Shown piece after piece: positions 1 through 10,931 of a stretch of DNA of 64,000 nucleotides. The notes under the pieces are model-generated. The model saw only the letters and a list, made by a program, of their open reading frames with translations, did no database searches and was not told where the DNA came from. The stretch is from contig NC_084801.1 in NCBI RefSeq assembly GCF_963169125.1, positions 114,293,061 to 114,357,060 of the forward strand. Reading direction: 5' to 3'. The stretch's first letter is position 1. Every line of letters starts with the position of its first letter. Source of the stretch: Humulus lupulus (lineage: Eukaryota > Streptophyta > Magnoliopsida > Rosales > Cannabaceae). The position numbers and the translations under genes are program-made.

Positions 1-282
1 GCTGTGATTTACTAGTCAAGTTCACAATGGGTTGAACACTGGTCGTGTTTTACTGACCTAAGAGTCAGAAATGGCATAGCGTCATGAACACCGAGCCAAA
101 TGAAGATTAGATCTAATCGATATCAGCGTTGAATGACTCTTACGGGGTATTAATGCTGGACCGACCTGAAGGTCGATGAAAATTATAAGCGCTTGCCTAG
201 TCTAAGACTAGTTATTCAGAGCCAGGGCATATGGCCCCGGTGACTGTTTGTCACATGGCTAGGAGAGTATGGGACCTCCAAG

Positions 283-386
283 ATGGACTTATTAGTCATC
301 AAATCGGGATAGACTTATCAGTCATCTGACCAAGATAGACTTATCAGTCATTTGACCGAGATGTACTTATCAGTCATCTATCTTTT
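283..386 (+). repeat. 26-bp tandem repeat in LTR, four units
   Basis: Four consecutive units of about 26 bp share the core ACTTATCAGTCAT, which contains TGACT/AGTCA-type half sites. Equivalent repeats with other unit lengths lie at the same place in related LTRs (9506-10400 and 23160-23720). Confidence 0.8.
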
Positions 387-831
387 ATCCAGGGCTATTA
401 GCCCGATATGGTTACCGAAACCACAAGTGTTAAATCATTTATCTGATTGAGACTAACTTGATAGTCATCCATTCAGGAGGGTAGGATTCTTTATCCTGAA
501 TACCCATTGCTACATGATTTTTCTTGCCTGCTTGGCTAGGGCTATATCTGCTAGCCTTGTGCCTTATATTTCGATGACATGTTATAACTGTTCATGAGCA
601 TATTAAGTTTTCTTGCTGGGCTTCGGCTCATGGATGCTATGTGGTGCAGGTAAAGGAAAAAGAAAGTTGGACCATCCTTGAGTTGGAGAGCTTAGGTGAT
701 GATGTGTAAATATGCAGCTGCTCGCCTACCACGGCCGAGGTTTGAAGAGGAACTAGGGTTAAACCCTGTTTTGCCGCATAGAACGGCCTGTTGTAAATAT
801 TTTCTTGTAGTAGACTCTGAAATTATAATTT

Positions 832-841
832 TGGGATCCCA
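832..841. repeat. Conserved LTR palindrome TGGGATCCCA (representative copy)
   Basis: Exact copies also lie at 9325, 22663, 31603, 37444, 61160 and 63648 (starts); the core GGGATCCC is kept at 10755. It is broken at 54105 (GGGATTCC). It always lies about 160-190 bp before the LTR end. Confidence 0.9.
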
Positions 842-1011
842 ACATATATATATTAAACGTTCTAATGAAACGTTATATCTTATCCAAAAATTTTAATCCC
901 TAAACCGCTAATCATACTTAGTTACACAATTTTGGCCAAATGACTCGATTTACGAGTTTAGCACTGTTTACAAGGCACACCGTAACGATCCCTGGAGTTT
1001 AGGGCATTACA

Positions 1012-1489
1012 ATCCTTATGGCTTGGCTTCAATTTTAAGTCAAAAAGGTGGTGGACCTCATGGGGAGTAGGAGGTTTTGACTTTTGAGAATGGTAAAGGA
1101 TATATAATGTCGAAAGCATTAAATATTCGTTGGGTGTTATTTGAAAAAGGGCAATGCCAAAATACTTAGCAATGCCTATAAAGTAGTCGTGGAGAGGGAG
1201 AGTGGTGTCGACCAGGATGTGGAAGCGCGACCAAGCGCTGAAGGCACCACCAAGAAGGTTTGCGCGCTAGTCGGATTGAGGAGTGACCATATTTATTCCC
1301 TTGATTCCATACCTTTCAGGGTACTCATCGAGAAGACTTCACGAGAGGGTGCTGGCAGGAACAATGTGCCAAGTTATATTTCCTCTATTGCGAGTCCTTT
1401 ATTTAGCATAGAGCCTTATGGTGTCAGTCACCTTCAATTATTGTTCGTTGCCTCGTTGTTTGTTTAATTCTGGCCATATCTAGAGAACA
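1012..1489. other. Unassigned 478-bp segment with a 108-codon ORF (1141-1467)
   Basis: This segment sits where a retrotransposon leader, primer site and gag N-terminus should be. It does not resemble the leader of the related element C (37622-38077), and no TGGTATCAGAG follows the LTR end. A plus-strand ORF of 108 codons at 1141-1467 has no motif I recognise. It could be a captured host fragment, a remnant of another transposon, or chance. Homology to gag resumes near 1490. Confidence 0.4.
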
Positions 1490-2430
1490 TAAAGCAACAA
1501 TTATAGCCTCTTCAACAAAAGAAGACCTGCTAGTTTCCCTCCCTCTAGTTGGCTCAACCTAGGGTTGAGAATAGGTAGGAATTATTACATGAGAGATTTC
1601 AGGAATATTACCTTCCAATGTTTTAGGGAGGCCTAGATCCATTCATAGATGAACAATGGATGGGCATGATTAGTTCCATCCTCGACTATATGGGGGTGGT
1701 AGGTCACGATAGGGTGATCTGTGCTACATATGTGTTACAGGAGGATGCCCGGACATGGTAGGAAGTGGTAGCCTAGACACGAAATATAGTTGAGATGAAT
1801 TGGGTAGAATTTAGTCTGTCGTTTAATGAGAGATATTATTGTGATGCTATTATGACTACAAAGACAAATGAATTTCTGAACCTGGTTCAGGGAAATACAC
1901 AGTAACAGAGTATGTTAACAGATTCGATGGGTTGGCCAAGTTTGCTTTTGATATGGTACCCATGGATGTGGCTCAGAAGGAGCGATTTATCCAGGGATTG
2001 AATTTCGAAATAGCTCATGGCATTTGAATCGCCCAATACATGAGATCTCTACCTACGCTCAAGTGGTAGGGAGGGCTCTTATTGTTGAGAGCACATGAAA
2101 TGAGATATGGAGGGAGAGTGCTGGAGAGCACAGAGCTCAGGCAGTGATACCTCTGTTAATTGGATCAAGCAAGGGCAGAGGCCCCAATGATCAAAAAAGA
2201 AATGCTATCAACATATCCGGTACCTCTGGACTAGAAAAAGGGTTCCAAAATGGTCAAATAGGCCATTAGGGCAAGAATGAGTACTAGAAACTCTACCCGG
2301 AATGCACTCAATGCAAGAGGTGCCATCTGAGGGAATGCCAAGAAAAGATATGTATCTAATGTGGGATGGTTGGGAACCTCAGGAGGGATTGCCCAGGATT
2401 GAGGAAGGACGAACCAAAGGGGGCATATAG
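1490..2430 (+). pseudogene. gag: Ty3/Gypsy chromovirus gag remnant (element A)
   Basis: Conceptual translation with frame changes and stops follows the capsid region of elements C and E: a segment like EQWMGMISSILDYMG, then a W-motif region, FNERYYCDA and NEFLNLVQGN. The gag zinc-knuckle region lies near 2300-2400, with the paired cysteines CTQCKRC and a second array CGMVGN..RDC, in which the usual histidine is asparagine and an in-frame stop precedes CGMV. Gag would form the virus-like particle and bind RNA. This copy is non-functional: the N-terminus is missing (replaced by 1012-1489) and many stops are present. Confidence 0.85.
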
Positions 2431-3797
2431 CTTGACTCCAGCTTGAGTGTTCGCTTTGACACAGTCAGAGGCTAAGACTAAGGTTGGTTCCTCAATATTG
2501 GTAGCTCAGCTTCCTGGTTTTGATTCTTACATTATGTTGATTTGTTATGATGCCATGTTTTCTTTGTTTTTTTTTTTGTATCTAGTAGTAGCACCAAATC
2601 AGTAAATGGATTACGTGGTGATGATGTGATGAGAATTTAGAACCCTATTGGTAACTTTTAAGTAATGGGTTAGATTATTGTGGGAAAAGACTCATCAGTT
2701 GACTTGAAAGAGTTGGTTATGACCGACTTTGATATGGTCCTGGATATGGATTAGTTAGGCAAGTATGGGACAAGGATAGATTGCTAGAAAAGATGGTAAC
2801 CCTTGAGCCTGAGGGCGAGAAACCCTTTGTATTTGTTGGCACTGTACATGGACCCCATATACTTATGACATCTGTACATAGAGCTAGAGACCTATTGTAG
2901 AAGGGATGAATAGGATTCTTAGCTAGTGTGGTAGATACCACTCAGGTCGTGCCAGTGGGACTAAAATAGACTAGATTAGTCTGTGAGTTCTGGATGTGTT
3001 TCCAGAGGATCTGTCAGGGTTATCTCTACACCGAGAGATAGAATGGTGATTATGTTGGTGCCAGGGAAGGAACTAGTGTCTAGAGCACCATATTGGATGG
3101 ATCCAGTCGTGCTGAAGGGACTAAAGGTTCAGTTACAGGGTAAGACGGTATTCTCCAAGATGGATCTTCGATCTGGTTATTACCAGCTGAGGATCACAGA
3201 GAAGGATTATGCAGAAAACAACATTTTGTATCTTATATAGGCATTATGAGTTCTTATTCATGTCTTTTGGTTTGACTAATGACCTAGTTATTTTATGGAT
3301 TAGATGAAAAAGGTGTCCAAAGATTATCTAAGTTGGGATGTGATTGTCTTTATCAATGATATTGTGGTATACTCTCACTTAAAGATTGGCCAAGGCTATG
3401 GAATGCCTCAGAGATTAGGAGTTTCCTTGTTTTGGCAAGGTATTATATGCGTTTTGTGGAAGAGTTCTCAAGGATTGTTACCTCGTTGATAGAGTTGACA
3501 TGCAAAAATCAAAAGTTTGCATGGTCAGTTAAGGGTGAGAACAACTTCCAGGAGCTGAGGCAGTTATTGATTACTGCTCTAGTTCTGAGTCTTCCTATAG
3601 ATCAAAACAAGTTTATGGTTTATTTTGATGCCTCGAGACAGGGTTTAGGTTGTGTTCTTATGCAGACAGAAAATGTGATTGCCTATGCCTCATGTTATTT
3701 GAAGGATATGACCAGAGCTGGAATAGAGTTACTAATGGGCCAGTTGGCCGACATTACACTTCAATTTACTTTTTCAGACAAGATAAAAAAACCAGTT
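2431..3797 (+). pseudogene. pol: Chromovirus protease-RT-RNase H remnant with large deletions (element A)
   Basis: A protease/RT linker like DFDMVLDMD lies near 2730. It is followed by the pre-RT segment (CEF-DVFPEDL type, 2980-3110) and then directly by GKTVFSKMDLRSGYYQLRI (3140-3200); about 60 residues of the N-terminal RT fingers are missing between them. The catalytic FIDD box appears as FIND near 3350, with one aspartate lost. A second deletion joins VVYS directly to the connection segment near 3383. A third joins YASCYLK to DMTRAGIELL near 3705 and removes the TDHK RNase H core. Element C has the same three deletions at matching places. The reading frame shifts several times. Confidence 0.85.
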
Positions 3798-5195
3798 GAG
3801 TGACCCACATATGGGAAAGAGTAGGACGGGATGTCCCAGCTGGAATAGCTAAGGACTGTATAGTGTTAGGCTTGGGTTTATTGAAGTATATGGATCAGAA
3901 TTGTGTTATGATGGACACTGAGATTAGACGGGAGATTCTGGATGAATGTCATACTACCCCTTATTCTCTACATCCAGGCACTGTGAAGATGTACCAGTAT
4001 TTAAAAGTTTATTTTGGTGGCCTGGGATGAAGAGGGACGTAACTGAGTACGTGGCAAAGTGCCTGACCTATTAGCAGGTCAAGGCAGAGTATCAAAAACC
4101 AATAAGGCCATTACAACCTTTGAGTATTCCATAATGGAAGTAAGAGGACATCACAATGGATTTTGTGGTTGGATTGCCCAAGATAGTAGGCCAACATGAT
4201 TCGGTCTGGGTCATTATGAATCGGTATAAGAAGTTAGCTCACTTTTACCAGTGAGGATGAATAATACAGTTAACCAGTATGAAAATTTCTATGTGAGAGA
4301 GATAGTACGCCTTCAAGGGACTTCGATGTTTATTCTATCGGATAGGGATCCTGTCTTTTACTTCCAAGTTTTGGGGAAGTTTGAAGAAGGCGATGGATAT
4401 ACAACGGAAGTTTAGTTTCACTTATCATGCTCAGACTGATGGTAAATCAAAGAGGATTATCCAAGTATTGGAGGACATGCTGAGAGCATGTATATTGGAC
4501 TTTGAAGAGTCCTGGAATGAATATTTGGCTTTAATAGAATTATCCTATAGTGATAGCTACCAGTTGACTATTGGAAAGGCACCATATGAGATGTTGTATG
4601 GTAGGAAGCGTAGATCGCCCATTCATTGGGATTAGATTGGTGAGAGAAAATATTTGGGTCCTGAGGTAGTTCAGAGGACCACTGAGTCTGTGGAAAAGCT
4701 TAGAGCTCGGATGCTCGTATCTTAGAGTGGACAGAAAATTTATGTTGATCTGAAATGTAGGAACGTAGAGTTCCAAGTGGGAGACTATGTCTTCCTTAGA
4801 GTTTCACCGTGGGGATGGGTGAAGAAATTTGGGAAAAAGGGCAAAAGTAGCCCTAGATTTGTAGAACCGTTTGAAATCCTGGAAAGGATCAGTCAAGTTG
4901 CCGATAGATTGGCCTTACCTCTGGCACTGTTGGTCGTATATAATGTATTTTATATTTCCATGTTGAGGAAACATGTATTAGATGAGACTCATGTGTTAAG
5001 TTATGAAGATCTGGAACTGGAGGCAGAGTTATCCTATGAGGAGCATCCAATTCAAATTGTAAACAAAAGGACAAGGTCCTGAGGAACAAAACCATACCTT
5101 TAGTTAAGGTATTATAGAGGAACAGCAAGGTCGAGGGAACAACTTGGGAACTGGAATCAAATATGCGGGATCTATATCCTGAGCTGTTCAGATAA
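3798..5195 (+). pseudogene. pol: Chromovirus integrase with chromodomain-like tail, remnant (element A)
   Basis: The HHCC zinc region is visible (HTTPYSLHPGT near 3952; KCLTY near 4057, where the second cysteine pair is damaged). The first catalytic aspartate is present in ITMDFVVGLP (about 4150). The SDRD motif follows near 4340 with a nearby frameshift. The region with the catalytic glutamate reads DGKSKRI instead of GQSERT near 4440, so the glutamate is lost. The C-terminal GPFEILERI segment (4865-4900) and a chromodomain-like end (VKVL then TTWELES, to about 5180) place the element among chromoviruses. Several stops and frame shifts make it inactive. Confidence 0.88.
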
Positions 5196-5213
5196 AATTT
5201 CGAGGATGAAATT

Positions 5214-5232
5214 CCTATAAGGAGGGGATAGT
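5214..5232 (+). other. Polypurine tract of element A
   Basis: The purine-rich stretch AAGGAGGGGATAG lies immediately before the LTR start TGTAACGTCC. The same tract precedes the 3' LTRs of elements C, E and the minus-strand copy at 29597. It is the plus-strand priming site for reverse transcription. Confidence 0.85.
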
Positions 5233-6277
5233 TGTAACGTCCCAAATTTCCTAATAAGGCTTAGGGCCTTGATTAGGGGGCCAGGATGGAAAATTATGGA
5301 AATTATGTTTATATGTGATATATATGCATATCATTATATGATTATGCGAGTTATATTATAATATGACTTGATATGCATGTTTAGGTGTATTATATATGCA
5401 TTTGGGCTCGTTTCTAATTAAAAGGGAAATTTTTGTAATTTGGCATGTTATGGGTATATTTGGAATATATGTGATATATGTGTGGAACCACGTTATTATG
5501 TAGATATATTTGGGTTATTCGGCACGAGACGATCCTAGCAAGCAAAGTAGTGGTTTAGTCACAACCAAGTCAATTACCTCTAGGGCTCGGGACAAGGTCG
5601 TGCTCAAGGATTGTTCATATTCAATTGGTGCTTGGACCAAAGGTAAGAAAATTGCACCCGGTATGTGATACATGTGATTATGGCTTGGCCCGAATTATTG
5701 AACATGAATATGAATAGGGCATGAACGCTTGATAATGTGCATGATTATGACTATGCTTGTGATTATTCATTAAACATGTTGAATGCTTTGCATTGGATAT
5801 TTGATAAATGATATATGCATGTCTACATTATCTAATTGAGAAAGGCTTCACTTATGTGTAACGACCAAAAATTACTAATAGGGCTTAAGGGCCTTGATTA
5901 GTGTGTCGGGAGGGCATAATTGGTTTATGTATGATTTAAATGATTAAATGCATGATTATGTGATAAGCATGCTTATATGATTATATGGATATATGAGATG
6001 CATGGTTTTGAGTATTAGTATGCATGTAGGCCCTGATTAGATTATAAAGGCATATTCGTAATTTTGGCTCGTTGAGGGCATAAATGTAATTATTTGTGGT
6101 AAATTTTTGAGACCACATTATTATGTGGATATATATCTGCAGCTTGTGACTCGAGGCGATCCTAGTGAGCGGTTTAGTGAAAAAGTCACGGTAGGGATTT
6201 ATACTCGGCTCGGGGGAGCCTGGGGGTATTTCTAGGGATTTGGGAAATATATTGGAGACTATTTGACATTGGGAAAA

Positions 6278-7505
6278 GGCTTATTAGGATTTTTTTTCCC
6301 CCCCCGAAATATTACCACTACCAAATCGTGCCCCCTGAATTTTTTGGCTTGTTAAAAATTTTCCCAAACTATTCACGTTACTGAAATGTGGGACTTCAGT
6401 CCAATTTTGCTAACAGAATGGTGATATGGCGACACTGGACTGCTGATGTGGATTGCCATGTGTATAATTTAAAAAATAGATAGGATTTTACCCCCCAAAC
6501 TTTTATCGTTACCAAATTATGCTCCTCGAATTCTAAAATTTAGAAATTAAACAATATTTTGAATATTAAAAAGAAAATATAAAAACATCAAACTAAAAAT
6601 TCATTTAAATTAAATTAAATCATACAAAATAAAAACTTAAGGGTCTGATTGGTATAGTATCTGAATCTCATTTTATCATTTTAAAATTTTGCAAACAGTG
6701 GGACCTACAAGAATAACTGATTGGTAAGATGGTTTTGAAAATAAAATTCAAATCAATATTTTAATTTTGTATTCTAAAATAAAAATCTAGAAAATCACGT
6801 TTTCTCTGATTCCAAATCATTGTATCCAAAAATCCTACAAATTTATTATTTTTTTATATTTTCAGATTCTCTACCAATCACATATTCAACTTTTTTAAAA
6901 CTAAAAAACAGTTTTAAGATATTGTACCAATCACATTTTCAAAAACATGCTTTCACACTATAAATTTAGATTTTCATTTCAGAAACATACGTTTTAAAAA
7001 TGCAGATTTTCAATCGCGAACCAATCAGGCCCTAAGGCGACATAGGCGACACCAAAGCTGAATGTCGCCAGGGACCCACATGAGCCCAGTCTATCAACGA
7101 TGTCGCTACCCAACCAACTTTGAGCTCATTCTGACGCATGCCCAACACCCAGGCCAATTTTTTTTTCACCATCAATTTTTTTTATTTTAATGGTTTTTTT
7201 TCCTTTTTTTTAATATTCAAAAGATTCTTTAATTTTAATTTTTTAAAATTCGGGGGCACAATTTGGTGATGGTAATAGTTTAGGGGGAAAAAATCATATT
7301 TATTATTTATATTATAAACGAGACATTGACATGGCAATACCACATCGGCCATCAAACTGCCACATCACCATTCCGTTAGTGAAATTGGACGGAAGTCCCA
7401 CATTTCAGTAACGTGAATAATTCAGGGGGAATTTTTAACAAGTTGAAAAATTAGGGGGGCACAATTTGGATTGGTAATAGTTCGGGGGGAAAATCCTAAT
7501 AAGCC
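6278..7505. mobile_element. Non-autonomous Mutator-like element with long terminal inverted repeats
   Basis: The ends GGCTTATTAGGATTTT and AAAATCCTAATAAGCC are exact inverted repeats, and inverted similarity continues about 300 bp inward (about 6278-6580 against 7195-7505). The flanks are a perfect 9-bp duplication TTGGGAAAA (6269-6277 and 7506-7514), the length typical of MULEs. Each arm contains two copies of a motif like CCGAACTATTACCA followed by CCAAATTGTGCCCCC, so the motif occurs four times. There is no transposase, so it would have been moved in trans. The centre carries a second MITE. Confidence 0.92.
6641..7032. mobile_element. PIF/Harbinger-type MITE, 392 bp (TSD TAA)
   Basis: The termini GGGTCTGATTGGT and ACCAATCAGGCCC are near-perfect inverted repeats, flanked by TAA at 6638-6640 and 7033-7035. 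The TIR of form GGGxCTGxTTGG and the 3-bp TAA/TTA duplication fit Tourist-like PIF/Harbinger MITEs. It is AT-rich and non-coding and lies inside the MULE at 6278-7505. Confidence 0.88.
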
Positions 7506-8312
7506 TTGGGAAAAATAATTGGTGATTAGTTAAGTGTCGATGTTTAAGCGGTAACTATTAGGGACACTCGAGGAATTAGCGAGAATTGGGAACAAATGAC
7601 CAAAATGCCCCTAGAATGACTTAAAAGATGGGTTATATTTGGGAGGGCAATATGGTATTTTGGTGTTTAAAAAGGATAAGTATTAATCTTCCTTTTTAGA
7701 GTTAGAAGGAAAGAAGCAAAAGGGAAGAAAGAAGAAAAAATAGAACATCTAACTCACCCCTTCCTTCTCCACTCGGTTTGCTCTATTCCTCACCATTTCT
7801 TGTGAGTTTTGGAGCTGGAATCTCAGGGAAGGTCTAGACAAAGCCTTGAGACTTTGATCCTTGAAGTGGCTAGAGGTTCAACTGTAGTTAATACTCAATT
7901 AACGTAAAATTTACTGAGTTTTGTCTGAATTTTCTGACTTTGATGAAGTTGATTTTGATATTGATATTTGAATGGAAATTAAGGGATTTGAGCTATGGGA
8001 GTTGATGAGCTAAAGGCTAGAGGGGCATAAAAATAACCTAAGGTCGAATTCTCCCATTAAAGGTAACAATTTCTGGCTTTGAAGTTTTGAATTTCTGAGT
8101 TTCTGGTTAAGTTCTCGAGCTTCGAGCTCAATCTTGTTTTTTCTGTGTTTGTTGGTGCATGTGGACAAATTTGATGTGTTGGGCCATGTGGGGTTAGATG
8201 TAGTGAGTGGTAGGATTAATTTGAAGTGTGGTTGAGGTTTGGAGGGGATTTATGGAGGTTTGGCTCGGGGAATTTCGTAGGAGAAAACCAGAGGATGAAG
8301 ATTTCTGTTTGT

Positions 8313-8398
8313 AGCGCTGTAGCGCTAGCCATGGAGCGCTACAGCGCTATGCTGGCTTCCTGGGGGGCTTTTATCTCTGCTTGTAGCGCTGTAGCGCT
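8313..8398 (+). repeat. Cluster of six AGCGCT palindromes in an LTR
   Basis: AGCGCT occurs at 8313, 8321, 8335, 8343, 8385 and 8393, arranged as pairs such as TAGCGCTGTAGCGCTA. It is CpG-rich in an otherwise AT-rich LTR. Related LTRs carry other GC-rich palindromes at the equivalent place. Confidence 0.9.
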
Positions 8399-9120
8399 AC
8401 CCTACCTCCAGAAATAGATTTTTGGGTATTTTCTTATGCTTTTTGCCCAGGGCTCGGGGTTTGATTCCACCACCCCGTTTGATGGAATTAGGGCTTCTTG
8501 AGGGCTCGGGATTGGTCCCGAGGTTAGGTTACAGAATTGAAGTTTGGTGATGGTTCTAATTTATGGCTGTGACTAGGTGTACGCTAGGGCTTGGACGGGG
8601 TCATGCTTGAAGGTTAATTTCAGTAATCAAGGCTATCAGAATCAAAGGTAAGAAACTGCACCCGGTTATGTGATTATGTTGGGACTAAGAGCTCCCTATA
8701 TTTGTATGTGATGTCATAAGATGGTATTATGCCATGGGGACATGTGATAAATGGCCTAAGAGTGTCGGAATCAATATTTACGCACTAGGGGGCTCGACCA
8801 CTAGTAGCTGAGGTTAAGTACATAATTGCTGAGCTCGACCTAAACGAGCCGGAGTCAGTGGGATAATCAAAGGGTGCGGCTTAAGCGCGCCAACCCTCGA
8901 TTTTAGTGTGATATGTTTATTATTGTTTAAACTGATGAATGTGACAAGTTTGTTATCTAAATAACTAATTACTAGTTTGTAGATTGATATCACTGTTTAT
9001 GTGAGAATATGACCTGTTGTATATCTGATTGATGATTTGTAAATTATCTGTCTATTGGTTGTCACTTATGCTACACATTACAGTTTTCTTGCTGGGCCTC
9101 GGCTCACGGGTGTTTCGTGG

Positions 9121-9131
9121 TGCAGGTAAAG
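9121..9131 (+). promoter_or_regulatory. Fused splice acceptor/donor motif TGCAG|GTAAAGG (representative copy)
   Basis: An acceptor-like TGCAG is joined directly to a donor-like GTAAAG, after a T-rich stretch and the CTCACGGGTG box. Equivalent sites: 645-655, 10566-10576, 19102-19112, 22834-22847 (-), 31805-31816 (-, TGCAAG), 37256-37267, 44299-44310 (lost donor), 45041-45050 (-), 54294-54303 (-), 61347-61358 (-), 63835-63845 (-). A splicing role is inference. Confidence 0.55.
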
Positions 9132-9505
9132 GCAAGAGCAAGGTGGACCAGGCCAGAGTTGGAGAGCTTTGAGGCTGAATGTACATAGTCAGCTGATCGG
9201 CCTCTACGGCCGAGGAGTGGTACAGCACAGGAGAAGCCTAAATGTCTGTTTTTCCCTTTGAGTGGCTAGTACTTGTTTACAACCTGTAATTTTTTGTAAT
9301 CGGTCTTTTAAACTCTATTTCTTTTGGGATCCCATGTACGAAATGTTTATCTAAATGAAATGTATCTTTTATGACCAAAATATTTTAACCCTAGTTCAAT
9401 TATGGCTTCAACAACATGTTATAACTACATGACATGATTAGCAAGTCTTGCACCTTTATAAACACACAATGTAACGGTCTTGGCTACCCAGGGCGTTACA
9501 TTATG

Positions 9506-9990
9506 AGTCAAGGATGGCAATAGCAGGCTAGTCACTGGTCGAAAAACATTGACTTATGAGTCAAGGGTGGCAATAGCATGTTGAGCGCTGGTCATTTTAG
9601 TTAGATTAATCAAGAGCGCATCATACGCTTGTCCGACCTAATGGTCATGGAAAACTCAGTGCCAGGTATGCTGGGCCAGCTCCAGGGCTGGTTATATAGA
9701 GGATAGGGCAATGGGCCCCAGGCTGACTTATTAGTCCCATATCCTAGGGCTAGGCCCCGTACTTGAATTATGAGTCAAGAACGACATTAAGACGCTGAGT
9801 GTTGGTCGAAAAGCATTGACTTATGAGTCAAGGATGATAATAACGCTGAGCGCTGGTCAAAATGCCCTGACTTATAAGTCAAGGACGGCAATCACACTGA
9901 GCGCTGGTCGAAAATCATTGACTTATAAATCAAGGGCGGAAATAGTGCGCTAAGCGCTGGTCAATATTGTTATGCCTAATCTGGAGTGTG
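9506..9990 (+). repeat. Tandem repeats built on TGACTTATRAGTCAAGG
   Basis: About 50-bp units recur imperfectly. Each contains an inverted half-site pair TGACT-N4-AGTCA, followed by a variable stretch and a GCGCTGGTC-type end. The clearest copies start near 9550, 9817, 9867 and 9917. Confidence 0.8.
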
Positions 9991-10119
9991 ACATACGCTT
10001 GACTGACCTATTGGTCATGGAAAAAAAATATAGCGCCAAGTACACTGGGCCAGCTCCAAGGCTGGTTATACAGAGGATAGTGCAAAGAGGCCCAGGGGTG
10101 ACTCATTAGTCCCATATCC

Positions 10120-10400
10120 TAGGGCGTTGAGCCCCAATATGATTTATCAATCATATATTAGGGCGTTGAGCCCTAGTATGATTTATTAATCATATACTAG
10201 GGTGTTGAGCCCCAGTAAGATTCATTAATCATGTAATTTGGGCATTGGACCCCAGTATGATTTATTAATCATATACTAGGGTGTTGAGCCCCATTAAGAT
10301 TCATTAGTCATGTAATTTGGGCATTGGACCCCAGTATGATTCATTAATCATGTAATTTGGGCAATGGACCCCAGTATGATTCATTGATGATTTATCTTGG
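10120..10400 (+). repeat. About 40-bp tandem repeat, seven units
   Basis: Units contain GGGCGTTGAGCCCC or GGGCATTGGACCCC followed by a TGATTTATTAATCA-type palindrome. They run head to tail with substitutions and short indels. Confidence 0.85.
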
Positions 10401-10931
10401 ACTATTGGCCCCATATGACACTATTGTCATTTATATGAATGGTATGCATGCATGAGTAGGGTTATTACTGCCAGGCATTCTTATTATAATTTTGAATGTG
10501 TTATTAACTGCTTATGAGCATGTTTAAGTTTTCTTACTGAGCCTTGGCTCACGGGTGCTTTGTGGTGTAGGTAAGGGGAAGAGAAAGTTTGTCCATCCTT
10601 GAATTGGAAAGCTTAGGTGACGATGTGTACATATGCGGCTTCTCTACCACCACGACCGAGGTTTTAAAGAGGAACTAGGGTCAAACCCTATTTTGCCGCT
10701 TAGATCGGCTGGTTGTAACTTTTCAATTGTAGTTAACCTTTTTAAATATATTTCGGGATCCCATGTATGAAATAAACGTTTTAGAAAAACGGTTGTACCT
10801 TTGACCAAAAATTTTAACCCTGAATTGTTAGTCATGTTTAGTTACACAGTTATGGCCAAATGACTCGTTTAGCGAGTTTAGCACTATTTAAAATACACAG
10901 TGTAATGGTCCCTGAGTAGTAGGGCGTTACA

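Larger units (their letters stand above)
1..1011 (+). repeat. Chromoviral LTR, 3' part (element A side, cut by window edge)
   Basis: This is the 3' portion of a Ty3/Gypsy LTR of Tekay/Del type. It ends at GGGCATTACA and aligns along its length with the 5' LTR at 35037-37621: the same order of repeat block, GGCTCATGG box, GGTGCAGGTAAAGG, TGGGATCCCA palindrome and ACTCGATTTACGAG-like stretch. The 5' end lies outside the window. No primer-binding site follows it, unlike the copy ending at 37621, so it is either a 5' LTR whose leader was replaced or a separate LTR next to element A. Confidence 0.85.
5857..9500 (+). mobile_element. Solo LTR of a chromovirus (TSD TTATG), containing a MULE
   Basis: It begins TGTAACGACC and ends GGGCGTTACA, and is flanked by perfect 5-bp duplications TTATG (5852-5856 and 9501-9505), which is the mark of integrase. 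There is no internal region, so it is a solo LTR left by recombination between two LTRs. Without the MULE it is about 2.4 kb. The minus-strand solo LTR at 31436-33726 is of the same family. A splice-donor-like AAAG|GTAAGAAA lies at 8648 and TGCAG|GTAAAGG at 9121-9131. An AGCGCT cluster lies at 8313-8398. Confidence 0.93.
5233..10931 (+). repeat. 3' LTR of element A, split by a solo LTR (parts 5233-5851 and 9506-10931)
   Basis: It starts TGTAACGTCC right after the polypurine tract and ends GGGCGTTACA. The two parts join cleanly across the TTATG target duplication: the text on either side of the insertion is continuous in the related LTR at 22496-23917 (read on the minus strand). The first part appears to lack the central ~900 bp of the related LTR at 35037-37621, between the GTCACAAC region (about 5560) and the GGGCTCGGGA region (about 5585). 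The second part holds tandem repeats and the conserved 3' boxes. It is closer to the LTR at 22496 than to the LTR at 1-1011, so A may be a mosaic. Confidence 0.85.

Noticed and set aside
696..896. 66-codon ORF in the LTR 3' part (MMMCKYAAARLPRP)
   Set aside because: Equivalent positions in other LTRs have the frame broken after a few codons, so DNA conservation, not protein, explains it.
8226..8417. 63-codon ORF over the AGCGCT cluster
   Set aside because: It lies in LTR U3-like DNA; the open frame comes from the GC-rich repeat, and related LTRs do not keep it.
9506..10400. Regularly spaced repeats resembling a CRISPR array
   Set aside because: The repeats are head-to-tail units without unique spacers, inside a plant LTR, with no cas genes.
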